A stretch of 64,000 nucleotides of DNA from Thuidium tamariscinum (GCA_947034885.2 OX344751.2:38097082-38161081); one strand, 5' to 3'; shown: positions 12,279-24,807, counted from the stretch's first letter. Notes: generated from the letters alone by a model not told the origin. Program-made: numbers and translations.

Positions 12279-12589
12279 TTAAATGAAGGACATATATTGA
12301 TTAAAGAAAAAAAAGAAAAAAAGAATGGTAATTTTATGATTACAACATCAACAATCAAATTCATACAAATTCCTATTAATTGACAATTTTTCTTATTTTC
12401 AAAACTTTTCTTATAAATGTTGAAAAAGTATTATACCTCCCTACATGTTGAGGAGGCACCTATCACCTAATGCAAGGATAGGGGTTTGAGCCACACAGAC
12501 AATTTTGTTCATTCTAGAATTTCCTTTTGAAGGATGCAAAAGGGATCATTGCCTCATAGGTAAACAATGTCATGTAACCAATCTAACCA

Positions 12590-12870
12590 TCATCCCTTTT
12601 TTATTTAGTTTTTGAAAAAGTGCAAAGATGAAAAATCACTTATACTTTAGTGAAACATTGTATTTCTACATCCATCCATCTTGGAACCAAGGAACACTTT
12701 TCAAATTTCAATCATTGCCTTGCATTTTTTCATCTAAAATTTGACAATTTCATTTATTTTTGGATTTATTTTTTGAATAGAAATGAAAATTTTCTACCAA
12801 TATAAGAATATTTTTATCTAGAAAAAAATAGAAATTTATTTTGTTTTGGAATGGTACAGTCTAGCCAAAG
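12590..12870. repeat. Duplicated segment, copy 1 (without LINE insert)
   Basis: This matches 13685-14060: both have TTTAGTTTTTGAAAAAGTGC, then an A-rich part, a CATCCATCCATCTT motif, TTTTTCATC and TTTGAATAGAAATGAA, and end near TTTATTTT...GGAATGGT. It provides the empty site for the LINE fragment at 13920. Confidence 0.6.
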
Positions 12871-13684
12871 GGAGGCAGGGTTGGTAACCATGTCATGGCA
12901 ACCAATCCTAAGGTAGCATGTAGCATTGTAGCCCTATTTGACATATTCAGTTTTTGTATGCCATATTTGACCCCATCAAAAAAGTTGGGCTAGATTGTTT
13001 TGGTGCCATTTTGACACCAAAAGCTACATTCTTAATAATATAAGTCATTTAAATATTATTTTATCCATACTAAGTAGGTATGGAGATTGACACCAAATTA
13101 ACTTAATTGTATTTCAATGCACCATCATGGTACCATATTCACATGCCCTGAAGCTCCTAATGCCTCCTGTAAGATGATATTGTAATGTGGCTTTTTTTTT
13201 TCCTTTACTTCCATTTGAATGTGAAATGTACACGTCTTCCCATCAATCAGATACGTATGTATTTGGTGCACCATTGGCATGATTCCCAATCATAACTGAC
13301 TGGCCCTACCCTACCTCACAGGTTGGTTGTTTCTCAAGAAAGCAGGGCGCAATTGCTCGACATAATAAGTAAATAAGAACCCTGCTGACATGGTCCCAGG
13401 GGAATTCTTCATTCTATTTACGGTGGGATTGATAGCTATCCACAACTGAAAAAACTGAGGCAATTGCAATGAAACTTCGCTTCATTTGGGTCAAAAAAAC
13501 AACCAAAAACAACCATAAAATTGAGGCAAGATGGTCCGAGATGACCCGAAGAGCAGCCCCACAACAGCAAGCCATAACTGCCCTCTCAAGGTTTTGTGTC
13601 ATTGATCTTCTATGTGAGAGGAATGTCTTCCATTCATTTGCTTCACCATGGTGTTGATGTGGGGTTGATCATAGTGATGGTTGT
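12871..13684. other. Spacer between duplicated segments, no gene seen
   Basis: Moderate GC around 13290-13640 with two short overlapping frames on opposite strands. No domain was recognised. Confidence 0.4.
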
Positions 13685-14060
13685 GAGCAATCCTTTTTCT
13701 TTAGTTTTTGAAAAAGTGCCAAGATGGTGAACACTTAAAATTTGGTGAAGCATTGTATATCTCCATCCATCCATCTTTTTGACCAAAAAAACACTTTTTA
13801 GTCATATCCATGCACTTTTTCATCCAAATTTGCCGATTTCATCTATATTTTGAATAGAAATGAAGAAATTCTGGCAAAAAAAGATTACTTTTTTACTGGT
13901 AAAAAGTAGACATTTATTTATTTATTTATTTATTTTTGAAACAAATGGAAAATTTCCATTGATAAAGAGGAAACAATACATCGAACCAAGGGAAAACCCC
14001 GACAAAGCATTTTTTTGTTTAAAGTAGACATTTATTTTGGAATGGTGCAATTTGACACCA
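13685..14060. repeat. Duplicated segment, copy 2 (interrupted by LINE tail)
   Basis: Second copy of the segment at 12590-12870, diverged, with about 118 bp extra (LINE fragment plus one target duplication). Confidence 0.6.
13920..14020 (-). mobile_element. 5'-truncated LINE (L1-like) 3' end with 17-bp target duplication
   Basis: AAAGTAGACATTTATTT occurs at 13903-13919 and identically at 14021-14037. Between them, read on the minus strand, is a short sequence with GGGGTTTTCCCTTGGTTC, then TATTGTTTCCTCTTTATCAA, ending in an (AAAT)n tail. The layout of a long duplication, an A-rich simple tail and severe 5' truncation is diagnostic of target-primed reverse transcription. The body resembles 3' ends of plant L1-type LINEs as I recall them. 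No coding sequence survives. Confidence 0.75.
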
Positions 14061-14548
14061 TATCGCCCCCAAAAAAAGAATTGGTTGTGAGGTAGTCAAA
14101 TCCAATGGTAGGGGCTAGTATGAACCAACCACCTTCCTTATCTTCGAGGGAAAACACTAAATTTAAAAAATAATTCACTTACAATAAAATTTGCAAATTT
14201 TGTATTTATATTTGCAATCAAAAGTCCCAAATGAGCTAGTAAAGGTGTAAGAGATACTTTTTTCAAACATAAAACATAGGGGCTTTTTTTCACCTATATT
14301 CCTAGAATGACTTTGGCGGGATGACTGATAGGGTCATTTCACCTTGACCATAGTGGGTTTTGATACCTAGCGGTGACATGTTCTTTATTTTGTGTGAAAT
14401 AAGCATCTTTTCTTGATGGAATCCCTCATAGTGTGTTTCGTAAACTCACTTGTGTCAAAAAAATAAAAATGAAATAATGAGACAAAGGTAAATTCAATTA
14501 GTTTTCACTTCAAAGTTTCTAGGCCTATTGTACATGCTACCATATAAT
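14061..14548. other. AT-rich sequence, no gene seen
   Basis: No frame or element end was recognised. Confidence 0.5.
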
Positions 14549-14552
14549 TTAA

Positions 14553-16660
14553 CCCCGCACCGCTCAAGGCCTAACCATGTTAGAAAAACAATGTTGCTTT
14601 TCAAGTCTTATAAGTCTAAATGTAAGTAAAGTATAAAAATCTGAATTGTACAATCTTGTAGTGTGCATGTTGTAGATGGTGTAAATCAAATTTGGGATCA
14701 TTTGACCAAATAATTTGAAAGATTATAACATTGTAAGAGTGTTGAAAAAAGATGCTAAAATTTTCCTGAAAACACATTTGGAGGTGAAATTCAATTTCTA
14801 AACCTACTCAAATGAAAAAAAAATTAAACTACAAAGTGATTCAAAATCAAAAGAAAAATACTTTGGTGAAAAAAATCATTCAATTGACTTATTGCATTTG
14901 CAAAATTGTTTTGAAATGTAAAAAGAAAGTGAAAGAAGTAGCAGTAAAATACATCTATTGTTGAACCTACCTCTACTAAAATGCTTCTTAGTCAATCATA
15001 ACCTCTTGGATTGCTATGAAATTTTTACCACAAGAACTAGACTAGTGTGTGTGCCACTTTTCCAACAAAAATGATTGAAAACAAACCTTGTCTGAAGAAG
15101 TTACAAGCCCTTGAAGTTCTTTATAATGCAAAAAATTCTGGATTTTGAACTTCAAATTGCTCCCAAGCATTCAAAACAACATGGATTGACAAGAAAATTT
15201 TACCACAACAAGTAGAATTTATGGAGAACAAAAATTCAACAAATTTTATTTAAAACTAACATTTGATGAAAAAGATATAAGCCCTTGAAGTTGTAGCCAT
15301 CTCAACGTAGTCACTAGAAGAAAAACATGTCCGCTACAACCGACTGCATTGCAACTACATGTCCTATGCAACTGTTGTGCAACTATAGCCCTCTATATTT
15401 GCATCAAATCAATGTTTACATTGTTGTAGTTGCAAAGTAGTCGCAAAGTAGTTGCAAAATGAAGTTTAGAGTTCACATGAATGAGAAAAAAAAGAATCGT
15501 AAGGTATTCTACATCCAATGTTTATTACAATTGTTGACTAGTATCTATGCAACTATTGTGCAACTACTATGCATTTGTGTGACTTTTGTGTGATTATGCA
15601 ACTACTATGTATTTGTGCAACTACAGTGCAACTATACCACTAGTTGTCAACTACTCTACAACTAGCATTCAACTAGTTTTCAACTATCATGCAACTAGAA
15701 TTCAACTAATACTTAAGCAACTACGTTACAACTAAAAAACAATTAGTATACAATTAGGAAACAACTAGATTAAGTCTCATATCAATTATTTCATATCAAT
15801 TGTTAGGAATACCATTAGATTAAATGTATAAGAATTATAAGTTATAGCATTCTTGTATAATGAATTTTAATGATGAAAATCTATAATATTTCTATACTTT
15901 GTAGATTTCTACAACTTATAATTTTTTACAATTTTTAGATTTCTATAGTCTACATAAGTCTACCAATTGTAAAAATCTATAAAATTGTAAAATTTTCTAA
16001 AGTAGTAAAATCTATTAATATAAATATTTGGATTGCTAATCTAAAGAAAAGATAGACTAAAAATTTTGAAATCTACAAATCGTTGAGATTCAAATTTTAA
16101 AAGCTACAAATAATTTAGTTGCAACCTAGTTGCAAACTAGTTGTAAGTCAGTTACAAGCTAGTTGCAAGCTCGTTGTAAGCTAATTGCAAACTAGTTGCA
16201 ACAAGTCGCAGCAATCAAGTTCCACATCAGCAACCACATCGGAAGAGTTCATCAATGAAGTTCTACAGAGACTAGTGGATGAGAAATAATTTTGCCATTT
16301 TTTGCAAGTAGCTTGCAACTATTGCAACTTGTCCACTACAACTACAGTCTCTAAATTATCACCTAGTTGCAAACGCCAGATGCAACTACAAAACCAGTTG
16401 CAAACTATAGTTGCAAAACCCCTTGTTTTCTTCTAGTGAGTGTGGTGAACGGAAATTGAACCTTCGAACTTTGAATGGCTTTCAAAAACTCAGTACATCT
16501 TGGATAGATCTAAACATTTTACCACAAAAACTAGACTAATATGCACAACTTTCCCAATAAGTTTGATTGAATTTGGACATTGATTGCAAAAGTTACAGCA
16601 CTTTGAAGTTGAATGCTAGATTGTGCGAGGACACTTTTGGTCCCCTTGGGTAGTGAGGGA
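14553..16660. mobile_element. TTAA-flanked TIR element, copy E10 (split by a CACTA element)
   Basis: The left end is TTAA then CCCCGCACCGCTCAAGGCC. The right end is GGTCCCCTTGGGTAGTGAGGGA then TTAA (16661-16664). Without the CACTA insertion (15312-16438) it is about 980 bp. It aligns with E1 over most of its length and lacks E1's two inserts, so it serves as an empty-site reference. No coding frame. Confidence 0.7.
15312..16438. mobile_element. Non-autonomous CACTA element, 1127 bp
   Basis: The termini are CACTAGAAGAAAAACA and TGTTTTCTTCTAGTG, flanked by the 3-bp duplication AGT (15309-15311 and 16439-16441). The left arm carries more than a dozen GCAACTA-like motifs; the right arm carries the complementary TAGTTGCAA motifs, the usual subterminal transposase-binding arrangement of CACTA (En/Spm) elements. 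The middle (about 15780-16080) is AT-rich filler. No TNPA/TNPD-like frame exists. E1 lacks it at the homologous place (about 2790), which supports the boundaries. Confidence 0.9.
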
Positions 16661-16664
16661 TTAA

Positions 16665-18059
16665 GGTTGTCACCTACATATGCATTGTTGACCCCAAATT
16701 GCCATTAGTGCTATTAATACATTTCCAAAATCAATACATACCTATGAAGAAAAAAAAAATTCCAAAAACCTTTGACAAAAAAATTTTGACCCTTCATACA
16801 ATATCCAAATATTGCATTCTTTGGTATGTTGAAATTTTCTTCATCTGCTAGCAAGAAAATATTAAAATTTGACAAGTCTAATAAAAATAGGAGGCAAGGT
16901 AACAAAAAGTTGTGGTTTGAGGAGGGCAACTACGTCATTAGACAATTTTAACTTACATTGACTATTTTTTGAGGCCCTCAAAAGGTTGTTACAAAGTTCT
17001 TTTCCAAACTATGCCATAAACTAGCTGCTTTTGGTTTGAATATTCAAATTTTTTGGAAATCTAAGATTTAAAAAGATATTAAAATTACTTTAAAAAATAT
17101 TTAATAGATATTTAATAATTATTTTTAAGAAAATAATTAATATTATCTCATGCGACAATCTTTGAACTTACCATGTTAGATTATTTACATAGTAGAGTTC
17201 ATATAGTTTGGGAACTCGCGGTCTTCCAAAGGCTTAAAAAACATCTTATAGAATCCTTATTGAACAAACTTTCAACTATATATTTGTGCTAGCTCTATAA
17301 TAGGTTGGAAGTCTTTATATTCAATTAGAAGGTTGAATTGGCTACCTTGCTTGTCCATGTTGGGAATATAAAGATTAAATTGAAAATAACTTTGCAACCA
17401 CTAATTTAGTTTTTATTTATTTAGGTTACATTTAAGACAATCTTTAAATGAAGGCATTTGTATGTAAAACTCAATTGTAGAATTGAAAAATTGTCATTGC
17501 AATTACATGTCCAATCTATCTTTGTTAGGCCTTTAGAAAGGTAGACAAGATGGATTAGAAATTGTCTAGAGTGGATTTTTTTTCAAAGAGTATTCAAATA
17601 CTTTGTAATTCAACTTTGTAATGAATGAATTTACTTAGAAGAGTAAATTTAACTAGGAATACACTAATCAAAAAACATTTTAAACCATTAGTGACAAACT
17701 ACTTTATTGGAAAACTTTAAATTATTAGGAAACTATTTTCTTTAAATGATTTTTTATTACAACAAAGAATAAATTAAGGGATTCTGAAATTGAGTGTCAT
17801 TAATAGTTCAATGGTTAAAATGAATTCTACCCTTTGATATTAGTAGCGCCTCTATCATTTTGAATCTTTTTATTGAGCATTGGACATTTAGAGCAAGACA
17901 TAAGAATAAATGTTTGAAAGATGAAAGCATGTGCAAAAGTTGAACTTACACCTTTGAAGACCAAATTAGAGTTTTCATCTCCCAACTTTCACATCACTAG
18001 TTCCATAATTCCAACATATGATTTGATTAAAAAATTGAATTTGTAGGGATGCAAAAGAT
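16665..18059. other. AT-rich sequence containing a degraded TIR element
   Basis: Apart from the decayed CATNAGAGG-family copy annotated separately, no gene or recognisable repeat end was seen. Confidence 0.45.
16935..17251 (+). mobile_element. TIR element, CATNAGAGG family, copy b (degraded)
   Basis: The right part has the family block GGGAACTCGCGGTCTTCC and ends near AAAACATCTTATAG. The left end is placed at a CATTAGA motif with low certainty. Confidence 0.4.
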
Positions 18060-18994
18060 TTTATCCCTAATGGTTTTTGACTATAGTTTTATGAAAAACG
18101 CTCCAAAATTGCCATTTTTGTTACAAGTACAAAAAATTTTAAAAACACATTTTTTGATACATGTAACCATAAAATCTTGTAATAAGATGGTTTAAGAAGA
18201 CATTCAAAAAATTTCAAAAAATTTCACCTTGTAGATTGCAAGATATTAGCAATTGATTTGACAAAAGAAAAATTTGGCCTTGCAAAAAACCATGCAAATA
18301 CACTTCACGAGCTCACATTTGTATGAAAAAATGTCCAAAATAGTTGTACCTCTTTAAATTCATTCTTGAAAGCAAGTTGGCAACATTCTTGAAGAGTTTT
18401 AGATCATTTGGAATTGCACAACACATAGGAAAAAAATATCAAGAACATAAAAGTAGAAAATGATTCAAAATACTAAATCGTTAATAATTTATTATACTAA
18501 ATGCCAATCCCAATGGTTGTCATGTTGTAATAAACAATCTACACTCAATGTTTTTATTTCATTCCAAAAATACTTAAAACTTGAGTTGAACAAATGACTT
18601 TTAAGTTCATTTTAGAGTAGCAAATTCATAATTGCCTCCAAACTAATAGTCCCTATTACTTTTGTTTCATTAATCCAAATGGAATGATTAAAAGATTCCA
18701 TGTGTATATTACTATAAATCTAGAAAACCAATTTCAAGTTTTTATTTCTCAAAAAAATGATTCTTTTAGAATTTTTTGGGATTGTTGATGCTACCCACTA
18801 AATATTGAAAATTACATATTATACAATAACTTTTTAACCATGTAGTTAAAAATTATGAAGATTGTTGGGCCTGAAAGTTACTCCTTTGAAAAATTTTGTA
18901 TCAAAATTTCAAAGAAAAATGATAGAATCTTTAGTCATAAGTACCTACCTAAAATTTCTATATTGCCCTAAAATGTAGTTTGGTCCTTTAGAGG
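18060..18994 (+). mobile_element. TTAA-flanked TIR element, copy E3
   Basis: The right end is TTTGGTCCTTTAGAGG, then TTAA (18995-18998). The left end TCCCTAATGG is preceded by a decayed TTTA. The interior aligns with E4 along its whole length, for example TTTGTATGAAAAAATGTCCA, AATAAACAATCTAC and GGAATGATTAAAAGATTCC. Non-coding, about 935 bp. Confidence 0.7.
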
Positions 18995-18998
18995 TTAA

Positions 18999-19902
18999 TA
19001 TAGTCTTGGAGGGTTTTCACCCCTATACATTTACATATCACATGTTATAATGGGATATTTTATTGGGGGATATTTATGTATTTACAAGTATTTTTTGCCT
19101 CCTTATTTTTACATAAAAGAATTTAGATTAGTTTTATACTCAATCTTGAATTCACAAAATGATAATAGATGGCAACAACTTCTATAAGGATCGTAGATAG
19201 ATGCAAAAAAACCAACTACTTATTGAATTTTGAGTTCTCCAACACGCAAATATTGTTGGCAACACCAAATAGCCTCTTTGCCTATAAAAACTACTAAGGT
19301 ATTTTCTTCCATAGTCAACACGCATTGCATTTGAAAAGTAAATAGAAAGTGCACAATTTTTCATCCATCCTTGGTACCCTACTATTATTTAATGACCTAC
19401 TTAATGCTTTTGAAGGGATCCAAATTTAACAATCATATTTTTTTTTCCTATTTTTTTCTAAAATGAAGGATTTTTAAGCACCCTATTTTATATATAATCA
19501 TATAAGTGGCATATTTTCAATGCTATGGTATATCTAATGAATTTCTAAACTTTATCTTCAACAAATTAAATTTATCCTATTTTTTTACCTCATCAATGTT
19601 TCCCCCCTGGAATACAATAGGATTAGCTCTATAAAAACAACAAAAGATGTAACAAGGTATCAACTCATTTTCATACTTAAACTAATATATATGTTATTAC
19701 GTGACTAGAATGATTGATTTGATGGACAATTTGAGTTGTATGGGTACAATTGTTCTATGAGGATATAAGTTTTTGTACTTTGAGGATGTGGAAGCAAAAC
19801 ACAAGAAATGATCTTAGGATGATTCTAATATATTTCTTCCATTCTTGTAAATGAGTGGATGGGATGGAATTTTTTAATTTTTAATTTTTAATTATAAAAA
19901 AA
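18999..19902. other. AT-rich sequence, no gene seen
   Basis: Only short frames and A/T runs. No element ends were recognised. Confidence 0.5.
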
Positions 19903-19906
19903 TTAA

Positions 19907-21062
19907 CCCCTAAATGTCCAAGGCTTGTTTTCAGCTTCTTGGAATTTGCTCTAAATTGAACAAAAATCCAATATTTTGATAAGTTGAATCAATTTTTTTG
20001 AATTGTAACCGTACAAATTCAAAATAGACATGTTAGAGATGACATAGGAAAAGAAAACACAACAATATCACTTATGGATTGAAAGATTATTATGTTTGAT
20101 CGTGAGGGTGTAAAAACTATGAAAATCTTTGAGCTCTCTTTTAGCATGTCAAATCTAAAAAGTTAGTCACCAAAAAAATATGAGGTTGAAGGGCCTAATA
20201 AGCATAACCCCAATCAATTTATGGCTTCTCAAAATCTACTCTACAATTTTTTTAAATGAATTTTTAGTGTGATTTTTTTCTCTAAGATCTAGTGTATTTG
20301 AGGCTCATTTCCAAAAGTCCTTAACACTACAGAATGTCAAGATTGCAATGGGTACCCTTGCACTAAATCTTGAATAGAAAAATCATAATCATTCATATTC
20401 AAAATTGGATTATTGATGCTAAAACTAGACTTCAAAAAGAATATTCTAAAAATATAGACTACTAAAAATAGAAATTTGGTAAGGTTTTATTTAACTTCAA
20501 AGTTTCTTTGACACCACTTCCGGGTGCCTTGGGCATGATCCGGGTGGATTGGCCCCCTTGCTCGGCCTTACCATGTTTTACAAGAGGTGCAATTAAAACA
20601 AAAAGCCCCCTAGTTTGGACCATGATCACCCCTACTTCCTTCACGTGCTAGCTAATTTGGGGTCTCTGATCGCAAATATGAATTCAAAATTTGAAAAAAA
20701 AATTGTGTGAAAAAAAAAAATTACAGCATTTTATCCAAGTGGCCAAGTGAGGGGGTCAGTTCTCCCTGCCCCTTGGGCATTTAAGGTGGGTACACCCTAA
20801 AGCGCCCTATTCCTAAAAGCGCCATCTATAGTGCACATACATTTCCGAAATCAGTCATGTTCACAGACTATAGATGGCGCTTTCAGAAACAAACTTTGAC
20901 TGTTAATAACTTTTGCAAATGCTATCCAAATCCTGCGTTCTTTGGTGCGTTGGAACATGCTTTCACTTGCCAGCAAGACTACATAAAAATTTGAACTCAT
21001 TAATAGTAGGAACTAGGCTCAGTATGAATAAGTGGCGCTTTTGGGTGTACCTACCTTAGGGG
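19907..21062 (+). mobile_element. TTAA-flanked TIR element, copy E7 (split by a MITE)
   Basis: The left end is TTAA then CCCCTAAATGTCCAAGGC. The right end is CTTGGGCATTTA, interrupted by the 273-bp MITE, then AGGGG and TTAA (21063-21066). The stretch from 19910 to about 20530 is nearly identical to E8 (22718-23408). About 235 bp (20536-20770) that E8 lacks lies before the right terminus. No transposase frame. Confidence 0.75.
20784..21056 (+). mobile_element. 273-bp MITE, AGGTAGGTACACCC family, copy 2
   Basis: Inverted termini AGGTGGGTACACCC and GGGTGTACCTACCT, flanked by TA (20782-20783 and 21057-21058). It is inserted in the right terminus of E7. E8 shows the uninterrupted site GGGCATTTAGGGGTTAA with a single TA at 23403-23404. 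Internally an AGCGCCATCTATAGT / ACTATAGATGGCGCT inverted pair can form a second hairpin. Confidence 0.92.
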
Positions 21063-21066
21063 TTAA

Positions 21067-22696
21067 GACACAAATGAAACAGAGTTTCATTGCAAGGGAT
21101 GGAAATCATGGAATGTTTGGATCATGCAAATGGCAAGGGCTGCTTGGAGGCATGCCTTTCCTTCCCTGGTCAGGCAAAGAGCGGACTGTACACCTAGTAT
21201 GGTCAAGTAGTACTTACGAGGACACAAAGCTGTCCTTCACAGTCCCTGTGCTTCCCAGTTGGAGAGCTGTATCAATCAAAAACCTCGTCAGAGAGTCCTA
21301 ACCCACCTAAACCCTAACCATAAGGTCAAACTTCAATTTCTCATTTTGTGTGTTTTGGTCATTGACACATGTACAAAACTGATGGTTGTTTACTTGTTTT
21401 GCACTTGAACACAAACTTTACATAATGCCAATGCCAATCTTCCGAATGTTGTACCAATACCTCTCAAATTCCTGTAATGGTTTAGGTATAAAATTTCTGT
21501 GGCACCAACACAAAATTGAAATGCATCAAGACGAGGCCTTTGCTGTCCAGTTTGCACAAAAGTCTAGAGCAGAAGTTGCAGAAACTCATGCAAAGTTTCA
21601 AGACCTTCAGAACATTGTAACATTGTATAACTAGGTGATGGGCTTCCCCATGCCGGGAAGATATTATGCTTGGCTAGAACCCTGAAAGGGACTTATGAGT
21701 TAATTCAAGGATTGAAGATGGCTGCTCAAAGAGTCATCAAGAAGACATGATTTTTGAAATGAAATTTTTTTCTTATAATTTTTTTAATTCCAAAGTTTAT
21801 TCCAAGAAAACCAAGAACAAATGGTGCAAAGCCAAGGGCACAGCTCTGGAGAAAAATAACCGCGTATCAAACAACTAGGGAGACAAAGCCAATGCTAAAT
21901 TACACAAGGGACACGTATTGGGGTTTCTTCAGTTGCCACGTATTGACCATGTTCTCTCCAGTTCCAACTAGTAAGACGTACAATTTTCTTTGTACGGCAG
22001 GGCCCATTTTCAAGGATGCCAAAACAGATCCGTGTGTCGTTGGTAAACAAAATGCTCCAAAGTCATGGAGTTCTTTCGCAAATAGCAACAAATGCCCTTG
22101 CACGAATCTTGACCGGGATATTTTTACACCACCACAAGTTACCCGGAGAGCCCCCAGATCAGACACATTGCACCCCTGCACATAGCAGTCATGAATTGGG
22201 TCATGATGTCATGCCATTTCCACAGAGTTTCGCGAGTTTCGCTAACCATCGAAATAACAATAGGCCCCGGCCTTGGCGTAGATTTTTAAAAAGGTGAGTT
22301 GCAATAGACCTGGCCATCCACGAAGCCCGGAACCTGTCCACTTTAATTGAAGACCCAGGCACCTCTTTTGCAAGGAGATATATGCACCGAATGATGGAGA
22401 CTTGGCAAAAAGGAAATTGTACCCCTCCAACTAATGCTGGAACAACACTTGGCAATCCCAATCCCCACATACATGAATACCACGGCCCGTACACTTGATG
22501 TACAACAAGTAATTTAGCTTGAATACCAAACTTCAAAGGAAAACCCGAAAAATCCATAGAGTTTCGCACAGGTGGACACACAAAATTCACCGTTTAAAGG
22601 GGGCCCAGCAAGGTGGAGATATCTCGAGGGAAAAACGCAGGAATTTGTTATTTTTTACAAATAATTTCTTTTGCAAATTCTGAATTCTTATTTGCA
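21067..22696. other. GC-richer unassigned region
   Basis: GC is noticeably higher from about 21880 to 22620. Overlapping frames exist on both strands, but those of any length begin with non-ATG codons or break, and I recognised no reverse transcriptase, transposase or plant domain. It could be a decayed gene or retroelement. Confidence 0.4.
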
Positions 22697-22804
22697 ATTG
22701 GAGACCTCAAATTGACCCCTAAATATTTGCCCAAGGCCTGTTTTCAGCTCATTGGAGACCTCAAATTGACCCCTAAATATTTGCCCAAGGCCTGTTTTCA
22801 GCTC
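22697..22804. repeat. Two-copy 54-bp tandem duplication at a transposon end
   Basis: Two almost identical 54-bp units (22697-22750 and 22751-22804) each begin ATTGGAGACC and contain the left terminus of element E8 (ACCCCTAAATATTTGCCC). The transposon end has therefore been locally duplicated. Confidence 0.85.
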
Positions 22805-23408
22805 CTTGGAATTTGCTCTAAATTGAACAAGAATCCAACATTTTGATAAGTTGAATCAAATTTTTTTGAATTGTAACCGTACAAATTCAAAGTAGACATG
22901 TTAGAGATGACATAGGAAAAGAAAACACAACAACATCACTTATGGATTGAAAGATTATAATGTTTGATCATGAGGGTGTAAAAACTATGAAAATCTTTGA
23001 ACTCTCTTTTTGCATGTCAAACCTAAAAAGTTGGTCACCAAAAAAATATGAGTTTGAAGGGCCTAACAAGCATAACCCTAATCAATTTGTGGCTTCTCAA
23101 AATCTACTCTACAATTCTTTTAAATTAATTTTTAGTGTGATTTTCTCTCTAAGATCTAGTGTATTTGAGGCTCATTTAAAAGAGTCCTTAACACTATGGA
23201 TTGTCAAGATTGCAATGGGTACCCTTGCACTATCTTGAATAGAAAAATCATAATCATTCATTTTTAGAATCGGATTATTGATGCTAAAACTAGACTTCAA
23301 AAAGAATCTTCCAAAAATATAAACTACTAAAAATAAAAATTTGGTAAGGTTTTATTTAACTTCAAAGTTTCTTCGACACCACTTTTGGGTGCCTTGGGCA
23401 TTTAGGGG
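22718..23408 (+). mobile_element. TTAA-flanked TIR element, copy E8
   Basis: The right end is GCCTTGGGCATTTAGGGG, then TTAA (23409-23412). The left end ACCCCTAAATATTTGCCC is preceded by TTG, a one-base decay of TTAA, and is duplicated in tandem. The interior is highly similar to E7 and, inverted, to E9. It is the uninterrupted reference copy for the insertions in E7 and E9. Confidence 0.75.
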
Positions 23409-23412
23409 TTAA

Positions 23413-24807
23413 AGTTTCAGAGGTGTACAGCATACCCTAATCACGGCACGAAAGAGGTTTTTTTTAAACTTTTACCCCAGACTATCCAAAACTTACTCTG
23501 CATTTTGCAAATGCCAATGGGAACAAAAGTTCGAGGTCCTCATCCGAAATCTCCGCCTCGTGAACATGGGGACGAAATCTACAGACTGGGAAGATGAGGA
23601 GAAACCATGCTGTATTTATGTAGCCTGCGTCTTCCTTTCGCACCACACTCATTCATCCGAGCCTTGCACTTCCAACCTTGCTTCCGTTCAGTTGTCGTTT
23701 GCAAATTTTCCATTCCCATAGCTGCCAGCCTGCTTCTCCTGCTTTCACGGCTGACACATTTCTACTGTAGAGATTGCATGTAAGAGTGCGCTTCCAACAA
23801 GTCAATTCGCGCGTTGATTGGAATCCGGAGCACCGAGGACGGAGTCTCTTCAGTTTCTCTTCAACAAGCTGCTGAATTCGCCGGATTTTCTGTTGACATG
23901 CCCTTGGTAAATGCCTTAACTAATACTATCTATGTGCATTGGTTGTGAGTCGACGGAGCGACCAGGGTCAGGTCGAGTGAGAAGGAAGAGTCTTGAGAGA
24001 GTTTTAGAAGAAATTGATTTACTTATTTCTGTGGGGGAGAATTTGTGAAGATAGAGGAGAGGGAGTGTGGTGCCGGAAGCTTAGGGATTGTATTTCTCCG
24101 GGTTCGCCGCGCGCGCTCCTTGCTTCTAGGTGTTGCGGTAGGGCGATTGGTTGAGGGAAGCTCTACAGTGTAGCGGTTGGAAGAGTCGTCTACACTGCTG
24201 ACGTATGACCGTTTATGTGGAAATTCGGTGTTTGTTCGCTTTTCTGTAGGTCCTACTTAGGCAAGTTGGCTGGTCAGAGAATGCATGTTTTCGTGTCTTG
24301 GTTTTTGGATTTTTTTTTTATTCCTTGTGGTCCCCATATCCCTCAGGTGCCTTCGCACAACACGCCTTGAGAGGAAATGGCCTACCCTTATATGACCTCA
24401 AGGCGTCCATTTGAAGACGCCATTAGTTTCTATTGCCTCTTGCAGCTTTCTTGATTTTCTGTGTGTTTGTGAAAAGCTTCGGATGCATTGTAAGCTTGAG
24501 CTTATGTCTTTACGCGAGATCAGAATGATTTTATGAGCTTTGTGTCTTTGTTCTCCAGTCGAGCACTGTCTTAACTTCTTGAATTCTCTCTTCTGCCTGT
24601 GCTTCAGTCATAGTTTCTGCCAAAAAGGAGTTCCTGCGTGGAGGCTGGGACAACGCCCCTCGACTTTGGACCTGCGGAATTTACCTCTTCCAGGTTGTGA
24701 TGCTTTCTTTTCGACAATAGCATCGGACGAGCAATTTCATACGTTCTTTTAAGCGGATTTTGCACGAAGTAAGGCACTGTGAGATATTTTTACTCTCGAT
24801 CACAACA
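23413..24807 (+). promoter_or_regulatory. Upstream region and long leader of SAUR-A
   Basis: Composition shifts to higher GC from about 23500. A TATTTAT motif at 23613-23619 is followed about 30 bases later by pyrimidine-rich CTTCC...CATTC sequence, a plausible transcription start. A leader intron is possible: GTAAAT donor at 23907 and TGTGCTTCAG acceptor ending at 24607 (an alternative acceptor TTGTTCTCCAG ends at 24558). I saw no perfect TGTCTC auxin-response element. Positions are inferred from sequence only. Confidence 0.35.

Noticed and set aside
22201-22590. Minus-strand 129-codon frame, first thought to be a LINE reverse-transcriptase remnant
   Set aside because: No ATG at the start, no RT or RNase H motif, and the adjacent frames do not form a continuous diverged RT.
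24760-24807. Sixteen-codon upstream extension of SAUR-A
   Set aside because: In frame but without an ATG. The ATG at 24808 is in the plant consensus context AACAATGGC and matches the usual SAUR N-terminus.
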